From Butyrivibrio proteoclasticus P6B7 (GTDB taxonomy: Bacteria > Bacillota > Clostridia > Lachnospirales > Lachnospiraceae), in contig NZ_JHWL01000003.1 of assembly GCF_000622085.1 (NCBI RefSeq), positions 248,001 through 312,000 of the forward strand: 64,000 nt of DNA, given 5' to 3'. Both the position numbers and the translations under genes were made by a program. Positions 27,584 to 35,533 of the stretch are shown in pieces. The stretch's first letter is position 1. Each line of letters begins with the position of its first letter. The notes beneath the pieces are model-generated. The model made no database searches. It was not told where the DNA came from and saw nothing but the letters and a program-made list of their open reading frames with translations.

Positions 27584-29146
27584 ATGGCAGCAGAAGAAAA
27601 GGTCATAGTAATCGACTTTGGCGGACAGTACAATCAGCTGGTTGCGCGTCGCGTCAGAGAATGTAACGTTTATTGTGAGATTTACTCCTATCGCACACCA
27701 ATTGATCAGATCAAGGAGATGAATCCAAAGGGAATCATCTTAACAGGTGGTCCTAATTCATGTTATGAAGAGGGCGCTCCTACTTATACCAAGGAACTTT
27801 TTGAACTTGGTATTCCTGTACTTGGTTTGTGTTATGGCGCTCAGCTCATGATGCATGTTCTTGGCGGTAAAGTTGAGAAAGCTCCTGTTCGTGAGTATGG
27901 TAAGACAGAGACATTTATTGATGGTTCAAAGGAAGCTCTTTTTGCAGGAGTAGAGGATAAGACCATCGTGTGGATGAGTCACTTCGACTATATCAGCAAG
28001 GTTGCACCTGGATTTGAAATCATTGCTCACACAGCAGATTGCCCAGTTGCTGCAGCTGCTTGTGAAGATAAAAAGCTCTATGCAATTCAGTTCCATCCAG
28101 AAGTTCTTCATACTGCTAAAGGTAAGGAAATCCTTCATAACTTCGTTCGCGGTATCTGTGAGACAGCCGGAACCTGGAGAATGGATTCCTTTGTTGAGAA
28201 TACTATTAAAGAGATCAGAGAAAAGGTTGGAGATGGCAAGGTGCTTCTTGCTCTTTCTGGCGGCGTAGATTCATCTGTTCTTGCAGCGCTCCTTGCTAAG
28301 GCTATTGGTAAGCAGCTCACCTGCGTATTTGTAGACCATGGTCTTCTTCGTAAGAATGAGGGAGATGAGGTTGAGGGCGTATTTGGTCCTAACGGTAATT
28401 TTGATATTAACTTCATCCGCGTCAATGCGGCTGAGAGATACTATGCTAAGCTTAAGGGCGTTGAAGAGCCTGAGCGTAAGCGTAAGATAATTGGTGAAGA
28501 GTTTATCAGAGTATTTGAAGAAGAAGCCAAGAAGATTGGCACAGTTGACTTCCTTGCTCAGGGAACAATTTATCCAGACGTTGTAGAGTCAGGACTTGGC
28601 GGCGAGTCAGTTGTTATCAAGTCTCACCACAACGTAGGTGGACTTCCTGATTATGTTGATTTCAAGGAGATCATCGAGCCACTTCGTTCACTGTTTAAGG
28701 ATGAAGTAAGAAAGGCCGGACTTGAGCTGGGACTTCCAGAATATCTCGTATTCCGTCAGCCATTCCCTGGTCCAGGCCTTGGGATCCGTATTATCGGAGA
28801 GGTATCTGCAGAGAAGGTTCGAATCGTTCAGGATGCAGACTACATTTATAGAACAGAGCTTGCACAGGCCCACAAGGAAGGCATTATCACTAAGCTTCCA
28901 GATCAGTACTTTGCAGCCCTTTCTAACATGAGATCTGTAGGTGTTATGGGCGATGAGCGTACCTATGATTACGCCGTAGTCCTTCGCGCAGTAGAGACCA
29001 TCGACTTCATGACAGCTGAATCTTCCGAGATTCCTTTCGAGGTCCTTCAGAAAGTCATGAGCCGCATAATCAACGAGGTTAAGGGTGTTAACCGCGTAAT
29101 GTATGACCTGACAAGTAAGCCACCAGGAACTGTGGAACTGGAGTGA
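27584..29146 (+). CDS. guaA: GMP synthase (glutamine-hydrolysing)
   Basis: Two-domain enzyme converting XMP to GMP. The N-terminal class I amidotransferase has Cys in GLCYGAQLM and His/Glu in IQFHPEVLH. The synthetase domain has the PP-loop [13 protein letters not shown], followed by the C-terminal dimerisation domain ending [17 protein letters not shown]. 520 residues, as expected. The 3' end of guaA is a known integration site for genomic islands in many bacteria; an accessory region begins directly downstream here. Confidence 0.96.
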   Translation: MAAEEKVIVIDFGGQYNQLVARRVRECNVYCEIYSYRTPIDQIKEMNPKGIILTGGPNSCYEEGAPTYTKELFELGIPVLGLCYGAQLMMHVLGGKVEKAPVREYGKTETFIDGSKEALFAGVEDKTIVWMSHFDYISKVAPGFEIIAHTADCPVAAAACEDKKLYAIQFHPEVLHTAKGKEILHNFVRGICETAGTWRMDSFVENTIKEIREKVGDGKVLLALSGGVDSSVLAALLAKAIGKQLTCVFVDHGLLRKNEGDEVEGVFGPNGNFDINFIRVNAAERYYAKLKGVEEPERKRKIIGEEFIRVFEEEAKKIGTVDFLAQGTIYPDVVESGLGGESVVIKSHHNVGGLPDYVDFKEIIEPLRSLFKDEVRKAGLELGLPEYLVFRQPFPGPGLGIRIIGEVSAEKVRIVQDADYIYRTELAQAHKEGIITKLPDQYFAALSNMRSVGVMGDERTYDYAVVLRAVETIDFMTAESSEIPFEVLQKVMSRIINEVKGVNRVMYDLTSKPPGTVELE

Positions 29147-29230
29147 TAACGAGCATTTCTGCAAAGCCAGTATTTACAGGGCTTTGGGACGTGCGCGGGA
29201 GTGTGGCGACAATAAAATGACAATACATAG

Positions 29231-29276
29231 AGCCGTAGTAAATGCGAGATTGCATTTACTGCGGCTTTTGTTTTTG
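29231..29276 (+). terminator. Terminator downstream of guaA
   Basis: A 15-bp stem with one wobble pair (29231-29245 with 29252-29266) followed by TTTTGTTTTT. Between guaA and it (29162-29186) lies a smaller hairpin with 7-bp CAAAGCC/GGCTTTG arms. Confidence 0.88.
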
Positions 29277-29836
29277 ACCCTTTACAAATACTATTAGCAT
29301 GTGTATAGTATTTCACGTATTATTCTAGAGATTTCTTTCAAGAATTCTTTTGAAATAGCTAATCTAGTTCATGAATAGCTATAATACCCTATTATTTCGA
29401 TTGAGATTGGACATGTACTGACTAAGCAGTTGGTTTTGGCATATGAAGTGTACATTTGTAGCCCTGTTAGTATGCTTTAAACATCTGTGTGGAGGCAGTG
29501 TATCGATTGTTCTCATGGAAAAAGCATATTAAAGAACTATTTTAAGAAGTATTAATATGCATAATCGTTGTCGGATGATTAAGCAAATCAATGAATCATA
29601 GAGTAAAAGCATACGAAAAAACTATATATGACAAGTTAATATGCACTTTGCGAAAGAAAGAGGTATTTAAACAATCATATGAGCTGAATATATGCATATT
29701 AAAGATGCAAATAGATACAAACTAATATGATTACTAGTTCAGAAGTGTTTAGAAGTAGCATCAATAGAAACATAGAATGAGCATCAATAGAAACACATAA
29801 ATATCAGATGAGTAAGAAAAAGGAGAACCACGCGAA
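29277..29836. other. AT-rich non-coding spacer with repeated 9-bp motif
   Basis: No recognisable gene. The 9-mer GCATATTAA occurs at 29524-29532 and 29694-29702, and its inverse TTAATATGC at 29552-29560 and 29636-29644, so the first two form an inverted repeat with a 19-base spacer. A related pair, GTATGCTTT (29470-29478) and AAAGCATAC (29605-29613), also occurs. A 16-bp direct repeat (AGCATCAATAGAAACA) lies at 29757-29772 and 29780-29795. Base composition is more AT-rich than the flanking genes. It may be a regulatory or decayed mobile region; no integrase was seen. Confidence 0.6.
29591..29725 (+). CDS. Possible 44-residue small ORF
   Basis: ATG at 29591 to TAA at 29723-29725, encoding a lysine-rich peptide beginning MNHRVKAYEKTIYDKLIC and ending MQIDTN. 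It lacks a ribosome site and overlaps two copies of the repeated 9-mer, so it may be chance or the remnant of a longer gene. Not recognised. Confidence 0.2.
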   Translation: MNHRVKAYEKTIYDKLICTLRKKEVFKQSYELNICILKMQIDTN

Positions 29837-30376
29837 TTGATGATAGATAGTAAGGAAGTAGAAACAAGCCGAGCAGTTTGTAGTGCAATTAAAGAACATA
29901 AGATTGAGCTAGAGAGAATAATCAAAAAGTTAGAACAAGGGGTCTTAGTAGCACCTAAAGGCGGTCTACGGGTATTAAGACGAAAAAACTCCTTCCAGTA
30001 TTATTGGAGAAAAAAATCACAAGATGTCAATGGTATTTATATTCCCAAAAGTGAAATGAAAACAGCGATTAAGCTTGCTCAAAGAGATTACGATCAAAAA
30101 GTATTGGTTATTGCCAAGGAAGAATTGAGTATTATAAGTTCCTATGAAAGCTTGATAAGAAGCAAGCCTATCGAAAACGTGATCGAACAGTTCAATGAAG
30201 GAAGAAGATGCTTAATAAATCCAATTGTTATTTCAGATAAGAACATTAAAAAGATTTCGCTTTATGAACAGAGTGGCTATCATGCAGGAAATAACATGAT
30301 TCTAACATTTGAGTCTTCACAAGTGCCGTTGAATTCTAATATAATTAAGAATAAAATAGAGCAATACCTGATGTAG
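29837..30376 (+). CDS. Internally deleted nuclease-like protein
   Basis: 179 residues, similar by eye to the two ends of a Clostridial hypothetical family of about 300 residues. The N-terminal part (LRVLRRKNSFQYYWR, GIYIPKSEMK, AIKLAQRDYDQKV) and the C-terminal part (KISLYEQSGYHAGNNMILTFE, VPLNSNIIKNKIEQYL) match family ends. The middle, which in the family carries a PD-(D/E)XK-like nuclease core with YPDFT and YWEH-type motifs, is missing: residue 135 (VISDK) joins directly to the C-terminal block. The frame is intact across the join. AAGGAG lies 14 bases before the ATG, a poor spacing. Probably inactive. Family comparison is from memory. Confidence 0.55.
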   Translation: MMIDSKEVETSRAVCSAIKEHKIELERIIKKLEQGVLVAPKGGLRVLRRKNSFQYYWRKKSQDVNGIYIPKSEMKTAIKLAQRDYDQKVLVIAKEELSIISSYESLIRSKPIENVIEQFNEGRRCLINPIVISDKNIKKISLYEQSGYHAGNNMILTFESSQVPLNSNIIKNKIEQYLM

Positions 30377-30447
30377 ACTGGTATTACGCAGGAATAAAGA
30401 ATGAGCTGGATCGTTATACATAATTAATCGGTTGAAGGGGAAGTTAT

Positions 30448-30918
30448 ATGTGCGGTGTATGCGAAAGGATCAAAGAAACCAAAGACGGGAAGAACCCATT
30501 TCTTGTAAAAGAGCTTGAAACTGGCTATGTGGTTATCGGGGATTATCAGCATTTTAGAGGATATACTCTTTTTCTATATAAGGACCATGTTGTTGAACTG
30601 TTTGATCTTGATAAAGAAACAAGAGAGAAGCATTTATACGAAATGACACTGGTTGCGGAAGCAGTCAAGAACGCCTTCGGAGCAGAGAAGATGAACTATG
30701 AATGCTTAGGAAATGGTGAAGGCGGTGCACATATTCACTGGCATTTGTTTCCAAGAAGAGCCGGCGATATAGAGAATTATGGCAACAATGGCAAAGGCCC
30801 TGCTTGGTGTTATCCAAGTGAAAAGATGTATTCAGATGACAATAAGCCAAGTAAAGAAGAACTTGAGGATATGAAAGCAAAACTTCTTTGTGAACTAGAC
30901 AAGCTATTGGCGTATTAG
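30448..30918 (+). CDS. HIT family hydrolase
   Basis: Histidine-triad nucleotide hydrolase/transferase of 156 residues. The triad motif is HIHWHLFPRR (HxHxHxx form, about residues 94-103). The N-terminal CGVCERIKE may bind zinc. Members cleave dinucleoside polyphosphates or AMP-lysine type bonds. First intact gene of the accessory series; a GNAT starts 21 bases later. Ribosome site GGGG-AAG is moderate. Confidence 0.85.
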   Translation: MCGVCERIKETKDGKNPFLVKELETGYVVIGDYQHFRGYTLFLYKDHVVELFDLDKETREKHLYEMTLVAEAVKNAFGAEKMNYECLGNGEGGAHIHWHLFPRRAGDIENYGNNGKGPAWCYPSEKMYSDDNKPSKEELEDMKAKLLCELDKLLAY

Positions 30919-30939
30919 TGAAACATATGGGGGTACACA

Positions 30940-31428
30940 ATGATAGTTGTAAAAGAATCAACATATGCTGATATCAAAGATATACAGAGCCTTTGGGCTG
31001 ATGAAGAAGTTATGAAATATATCTGGCCAGGTGGATTACACGAAACAGAAGAAGCTGTTCAAACATGGCTGGATAGATTTCTGAATTCAAAACCTAAGCA
31101 AAATCATTACTCTATCTTTGAGGATGGTAAGTATTGTGGAGAAACACAGTATCGAATAGATGAGGCTACGCGCAGTGCGTCATTAGATATCAAGTTGTTA
31201 AAGTTTGCTAGAGGTCGCGGCATTGCAACTAAGGCGCTTGAAAACTCTATCAGGGAAGCATTTGAAAATGGAGCAGAAACACTGTGGGTGGATCCACATC
31301 CGGATAATACAAAAGCAATTGCTTTATATCAGAGAGTAGGCTTTGTAAAAAAAGAAATGCCTGAACATGTTATTGCCATGGGAGAAGATCCGTCGGTATA
31401 TGCTTATATGGAACTACGCAAAGAATGA
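30940..31428 (+). CDS. GNAT family N-acetyltransferase
   Basis: 162 residues with an N-terminal TYADIKDIQSLWADEEVM block, an acetyl-CoA-binding region LKFARGRGIATKALENS and C-terminal NTKAIALYQRVGFVKKEM. RimJ/RimL-like. Acceptor unknown; in accessory regions such enzymes often modify antibiotics, toxins or amino acids. GGGGG ribosome site upstream. Confidence 0.85.
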   Translation: MIVVKESTYADIKDIQSLWADEEVMKYIWPGGLHETEEAVQTWLDRFLNSKPKQNHYSIFEDGKYCGETQYRIDEATRSASLDIKLLKFARGRGIATKALENSIREAFENGAETLWVDPHPDNTKAIALYQRVGFVKKEMPEHVIAMGEDPSVYAYMELRKE

Positions 31429-31450
31429 AGAATAGCACGGGGAATTAAAA

Positions 31451-31522
31451 ATGAATCATATTGGAACGCAGGAATTAGAAACAGATGCGTGCTATTATGC
31501 ATTGCTAAAAGAGGATAGGTAA
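31451..31522 (+). pseudogene. Remnant of a GNAT gene with internal deletion
   Basis: A 23-residue reading frame whose first half (MNHIGTQELETD) is the usual start of RimJ/RimL-type acetyltransferases and whose second half (ACYYALLKEDR) is their usual C-terminal tail, joined in frame. About 130-140 residues of enzyme core are missing. Too short to be functional. AATAGCAC (31432-31439) and GTGCTATT (about 31487-31494) form an inverted repeat around it. Confidence 0.55.
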
Positions 31523-31546
31523 AAAACAATATTAACGGGAGATATC

Positions 31547-31960
31547 ATGGAGTTTCGCATTACTAATGATGGAAAAGAAACGGATATAGCAGAAATCTAC
31601 AAAATGCTCAAAGAGTACAACCTTAGCAAACGTGAGAAGTCAGAAGATGTACCTTTAGGGATTTATCATGAGGATGAAAATGGAAATAAACAAGCCGGAC
31701 TTGTAGCTGATACTTTTGGTAACTGGTTATGCATCCATTATCTCTTTGTTGCAGAGGGGCTTCGAGGTCATGGTATGGGAAAAGAGCTAATCGCAGCCGC
31801 AGAAAAAGAGGCGATAAAGCGAGGTTGCAAATATGCCTTTGTAGATACATTCTCATTCCAAGCACCGGAGTTTTATAAGAAGCTGGGGTACAAAGAAGTG
31901 TTTTCACTACGAGAATATCCTTATGCTGGAGCTAGATATTACTACACAAAAGAACTGTAA
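31547..31960 (+). CDS. GNAT family N-acetyltransferase
   Basis: 137 residues. The acetyl-CoA loop reads AEGLRGHGMGKELI (about residues 74-87) with the conserved strand YLFV-like (IHYLFVAEG) before it. The C-terminal block AFVDTFSFQAPEFYKKLGYKE is typical of stand-alone GNATs in this family. Good ribosome site (GGGAG). Part of the same-strand accessory series. Substrate unknown. Confidence 0.85.
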   Translation: MEFRITNDGKETDIAEIYKMLKEYNLSKREKSEDVPLGIYHEDENGNKQAGLVADTFGNWLCIHYLFVAEGLRGHGMGKELIAAAEKEAIKRGCKYAFVDTFSFQAPEFYKKLGYKEVFSLREYPYAGARYYYTKEL

Positions 31961-31986
31961 ATTCGCATTAAACTCGGGGGAAAACC

Positions 31987-32757
31987 ATGTTCAAAAAATA
32001 TTACGACAGACTGCTGGAGCAAATATCCATTGATTATAACTGCGCCCCAGAAGACATACGTACAAAGAAGATAATTATCACGAAGTCAGCATTGAACCAG
32101 GGTAGAAGGAGTTATAGCCCCGGAGTACCGTTCCTGCAGATGGCAACACTTGGAGAAAGAACTGTCATAATGGCGGATGAGTGTCTTCACGAGTTTTTGC
32201 AGGATTTGGTAAAAGATGTAGATGCACATCGGTTATTAGAGTTTGACAATCTTCTTAAGCTTGACGAAGAGGTAAAAAAGTATGGCTATCAGATGAACCA
32301 TACCCATCATATGTTTTTGCCATGCCGCGAAATCTGTCATGAAGAGCGCTTTCAGGTAAAGTGGCTCTATGATAGCGAGATAAATTCATTCTATGGAGAC
32401 CAGCGTTTTCCGAATGCAATTGCCTATCCTACGCCTTGTCCGGTACGCCCTGATAGAATCGCGGTAATTGCCCTGGACGGAGATAACATAATGGGAATGG
32501 CGGGTTGCTCAGAAGATGCGCCACACTGGCAGCAGATTGGAATTGATGTGCTCCCTGAATATCGATCAAAGGGCATAGGTTCATATCTTGTGACACTTCT
32601 AAGGAACAAGATAATTGATATGGGCGACGTTCCATTCTACGGCACAGCAACTGCCAACATTCACTCGCAGAGAATCGCCATAAATAGTGGCTTTAAGCCA
32701 GCATGGGTAGAGACCGAGGCTGTCAAGATCGAGAACGATAACTCAATGGGAGGATAA
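31987..32757 (+). CDS. GNAT acetyltransferase with N-terminal extension
   Basis: 256 residues. The first about 150 residues form a non-GNAT region (KKYYDRLLEQISIDYNC, ERTVIMADECLHEFL, LPCREICH) seen in some Clostridial GNAT proteins. The GNAT domain follows: IGIDVLPEYRSKGIGSYLV (acetyl-CoA loop) and IHSQRIAINSGFKPAW. The extension may set substrate specificity. GGGGG ribosome site. Substrate unknown. Confidence 0.8.
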   Translation: MFKKYYDRLLEQISIDYNCAPEDIRTKKIIITKSALNQGRRSYSPGVPFLQMATLGERTVIMADECLHEFLQDLVKDVDAHRLLEFDNLLKLDEEVKKYGYQMNHTHHMFLPCREICHEERFQVKWLYDSEINSFYGDQRFPNAIAYPTPCPVRPDRIAVIALDGDNIMGMAGCSEDAPHWQQIGIDVLPEYRSKGIGSYLVTLLRNKIIDMGDVPFYGTATANIHSQRIAINSGFKPAWVETEAVKIENDNSMGG

Positions 32758-32804
32758 ATAGTGGAGTATATAATTGGGAAACGACCGTGATTTTGGGAGG
32801 TGCC

Positions 32805-33383
32805 ATGTATTACCATGCTTCCCCAGTTGGGGGTATAACACAATTAGAACCTAGAGAATCAGACCACCATATTCCGCTGGTTTATTTTTCAACCAAAAGA
32901 GAAAACACGTTAGTATATCTTAGTAATGCAATCGAGAAATACTGTAAAGAAACAGGTTTTTCATATGGCGGTATATGGAAGAAATGGGGACCATACGGGT
33001 TTAACAAGGATGGAATTCAACAACTTCATGAGTATTATCCAAATGCGCTTGAAAAAACGTATAAGGGAGTTTCAGGATATATTTACAGTGCTGAAAATAT
33101 TACTGATTCTGGATTTGAGATCATGATTCCCAATGCGGCATCGAGTAGCACTTCTGTAAAAGTTTCTAATGTAGAGTTTGTCACAGATGCCTATACTGCT
33201 ATTCTTGAGGCGGAAGAAAAAGGACTTATCGCAATCACAAGATACAATGAAATATCTGAGAAGATGCAGGAATGGATTAGAAATACAATTCTGCATGAAT
33301 ACGAAAATGCAGTGGATCATCCGGATTACAGGCACTTTTTAAAAGGTAATTTTGCAGACATATTGAGCGCTAACGAGAATTGA
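32805..33383 (+). CDS. Conserved hypothetical protein (MYYHASPVGGI-type)
   Basis: 192 residues. The start is the ATG at 32805, preceded by GGGAGG; an in-frame GTG at 32787 lies upstream of that ribosome site. No signal peptide or membrane helix. Notable segments are YYHASPVGGITQLEPR, PLVYFSTKRENTLVYLSNA and FEIMIPNA. The opening resembles ADP-ribosyltransferase-like or RES-like folds only loosely. I know of similar uncharacterised proteins in Firmicutes but no function. Lies between GNAT genes in the accessory series. Confidence 0.65.
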   Translation: MYYHASPVGGITQLEPRESDHHIPLVYFSTKRENTLVYLSNAIEKYCKETGFSYGGIWKKWGPYGFNKDGIQQLHEYYPNALEKTYKGVSGYIYSAENITDSGFEIMIPNAASSSTSVKVSNVEFVTDAYTAILEAEEKGLIAITRYNEISEKMQEWIRNTILHEYENAVDHPDYRHFLKGNFADILSANEN

Positions 33384-33406
33384 TTCATAAAAAACAGGGG
33401 ATAAAA

Positions 33407-34378
33407 ATGGTCAGCTTAATTGATATAAACGAAGATAACTGGATAGAGTTTGCAAGACTATCCGTTGATGAGAGTCAAAAGAACTATCTTGCTAGTAACA
33501 TTGGGATCATTGCAAGAGGATATGCTTATCGCACTTCACGCGCAAAGGTAATCGGAATTGTAGCGGATGATAAGCTTGTAGGGCTTGCTCTGGTAAAAGA
33601 TATGGATGAGGAGCCAGCGTGCTACGACCTTCAGCAGTTTATGATCGATAAGGATTTCCAGGGAAAAGGATATGGATCTAAAGCGCTGGATCTAATTCTC
33701 AATGAGCTCAAAGATGAACACAAATACGACAATGTAGAAGTTTGCGTTAAAATGGATGATGCTCAGGCAATCCATGTCTACGAAAAGGCAGGGTTTGTGG
33801 ATACAGGCTACATCGATGAGGATGCTCCTGACAGCTATAATCTTATATATCGCTTTGATAATGATTCTAATATCAATTTTGAAGATGAATGCAACGACAA
33901 TAAGCATGAGCATGGTAGCATAAGATTTACCAACGTCCACGACGCAACTGAAAAGCAGACTATCGTCCGCACTATCCTTGAAGCCCTTCCTGATTGGTTT
34001 GGCATAGAAGAATCCAGAGAGAAGTACATAAAAGAAAGTGCAGACCAGCCTCTTTTTGCAGCATATGATCTGGATAAGCCAGTAGGATTCTTATGCCTTA
34101 AAGAGACAGGAAAAGAAACAGTCGAACTTTGTGTCATGGGTGTGCTCAAGGATTACCACAGAAAAGGCGTAGGCAGAAAACTATTTGAGCAGGCTAAGGA
34201 AGTGGCAAGACAGCGTGGATACACATTCATGCAGGTTAAAACTGTGCAGATGGGCAGGTATGAGGATTATGATGCCACAAACAGGTTTTATCAATCACTA
34301 GGCTTTAAAGAGTTCGAAGTGTTCCCAACACTATGGGATGAATGGAATCCATGTCAGATATATGTTATGGCATTATGA
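33407..34378 (+). CDS. Tandem double-GNAT acetyltransferase
   Basis: 323 residues with two complete GNAT domains. The first (about 1-150) resembles spermidine/spermine acetyltransferases of the BltD/PaiA kind: MIDKDFQGKGYGSKALD and QAIHVYEKAGFVDTGYI. The second (about 175-323) has MGVLKDYHRKGVGRKLFEQA and NRFYQSLGFKEFEVFPTLWDE. A short acidic linker joins them. The start is the ATG at 33407 with AGGGG 7 bases upstream; the frame opens at 33380, overlapping the previous gene. It may be a fusion of two neighbouring genes. Confidence 0.82.
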   Translation: MVSLIDINEDNWIEFARLSVDESQKNYLASNIGIIARGYAYRTSRAKVIGIVADDKLVGLALVKDMDEEPACYDLQQFMIDKDFQGKGYGSKALDLILNELKDEHKYDNVEVCVKMDDAQAIHVYEKAGFVDTGYIDEDAPDSYNLIYRFDNDSNINFEDECNDNKHEHGSIRFTNVHDATEKQTIVRTILEALPDWFGIEESREKYIKESADQPLFAAYDLDKPVGFLCLKETGKETVELCVMGVLKDYHRKGVGRKLFEQAKEVARQRGYTFMQVKTVQMGRYEDYDATNRFYQSLGFKEFEVFPTLWDEWNPCQIYVMAL

Positions 34379-34567
34379 TATAGAACACAATTGCTTGAGT
34401 ATGCCGTATCAAAGATTCAGAAACTTGGTTTGACGCCAACCCTATGGATTTTGGAGAACAATCATGGTGCAGAGCGTTTGTATTTGAGAAACGGATTTAC
34501 ACCTTCTGGAAAAAGAAATCATTCCACAGGAAAACTTGAGGAGATTGAATATATACATGAATTATGA
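34379..34567 (+). pseudogene. C-terminal remnant of a GNAT gene
   Basis: Open frame of about 60 codons with no start, following directly on the stop of the previous gene in another frame. It reads TQLLEYAVSKIQKLG, then LWILENNHGAERLYLRNGF and ends in EEIEYIHEL: the last third of a GNAT domain, including the NxxAxxLYxxxGF motif. The N-terminal part with the acetyl-CoA loop is gone. The following gene starts inside this remnant. Confidence 0.65.
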
Positions 34568-35510
34568 GAGTTCTGTAATGAATTCAGCACTAATTAATGG
34601 TGACCTTGAAGCCCTGCGCAGGGTGCCCAAGGCAGATCTTCACAACCACTTTGTACTTGGTGGCAGCAGGCGATATTTAAGAGAATGCACGGGAAAAGAA
34701 ATTAATCCAATCACTAGGCCTCTTAGTTCCATGGATGAAATGCACGCCTGGAATGCTCAGAATATAGGTGACTACTTTAACTCAAGCGAAGGCCGCAGAA
34801 TGCTCATAAATGCTGCATTTGAGCAGGTAAAAGAAGATGGTGTTACCATTCTCGAAATTGGCGAAGACGTTTGGGGACTTGGTGAGTTTTTTCATGGAAA
34901 CATAGATGAACTTGTGAATGCATTTGAAACTTCTCATAAAGAGATTGCTCCCGAGATTGAGCTCCGATTACAGATAGGAATGTCCAGACATTGCGACATA
35001 GATTACTTGGAGGATTGCCTGTCACATTTCTGGGGATGCAAAGCCTTCTATTCAATTGATCTATATGGAGATGAACTGGCGCAGCCAATAGAGAATTTCA
35101 AGTCCATCTACAGGCGCGCCAAAGCAGAAGGTCTTAGGTTAAAGGCTCACGTTGGTGAGTGGGGCACAGCAGAGGATGTGCGCCGCGCAGTAGAAATCCT
35201 TGAGCTTGATGAAATTCAGCACGGCATTGCAGCAGCTGATGATCCCTCTGTAATACAGTTTCTTGTAGATAATCACATCAGACTCAACATCACACCTTCC
35301 AGCAATTTCCTTCTTGGAAGGGTAAAAGAGCTAAAATCACACCCTATAGCAAAGCTATACCGTAGCGGTGTAGACGTAACAATAAACTCTGATGATGTTC
35401 TAATCTTTGATTCAGATGTTTCAAAAGAATACATGCGTCTTTATCAGTGCGGCTGCTTAACTGCAGAAGAACTAAACGACATAAGGAAAAACGGATTAAA
35501 AACAATATAA
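34557..35510 (+). CDS. Adenosine deaminase-like amidohydrolase
   Basis: 317 residues of the adenosine deaminase superfamily. Metal and catalytic motifs are recognisable: ADLHNHFVLGG (HxH), KAHVGEWG (His and proton-shuttling Glu), IQHGIAAADDP (His) and INSDDVLIF (Asp-Asp). It differs from true ADA in the lengths between motifs, so the substrate may be another amino-purine or a modified nucleoside. The start is uncertain: ATG at 34557, with GAGGAG 13 bases upstream, is preferred to TTG codons at 34536 and 34545. It overlaps the GNAT remnant by 11 bases. Confidence 0.8.
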   Translation: MNYESSVMNSALINGDLEALRRVPKADLHNHFVLGGSRRYLRECTGKEINPITRPLSSMDEMHAWNAQNIGDYFNSSEGRRMLINAAFEQVKEDGVTILEIGEDVWGLGEFFHGNIDELVNAFETSHKEIAPEIELRLQIGMSRHCDIDYLEDCLSHFWGCKAFYSIDLYGDELAQPIENFKSIYRRAKAEGLRLKAHVGEWGTAEDVRRAVEILELDEIQHGIAAADDPSVIQFLVDNHIRLNITPSSNFLLGRVKELKSHPIAKLYRSGVDVTINSDDVLIFDSDVSKEYMRLYQCGCLTAEELNDIRKNGLKTI

Positions 35511-35533
35511 TCTCATAAAAAGGGAGGCATAAA

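Noticed and set aside
29162-29186. CAAAGCC/GGCTTTG hairpin considered as a tRNA arm.
   Set aside because: No further cloverleaf arms or TPsiC-like sequence nearby.
29520-29705. Repeated 9-mers considered as a CRISPR array.
   Set aside because: Repeats are too short, in both orientations and irregularly spaced, and there are no cas genes.
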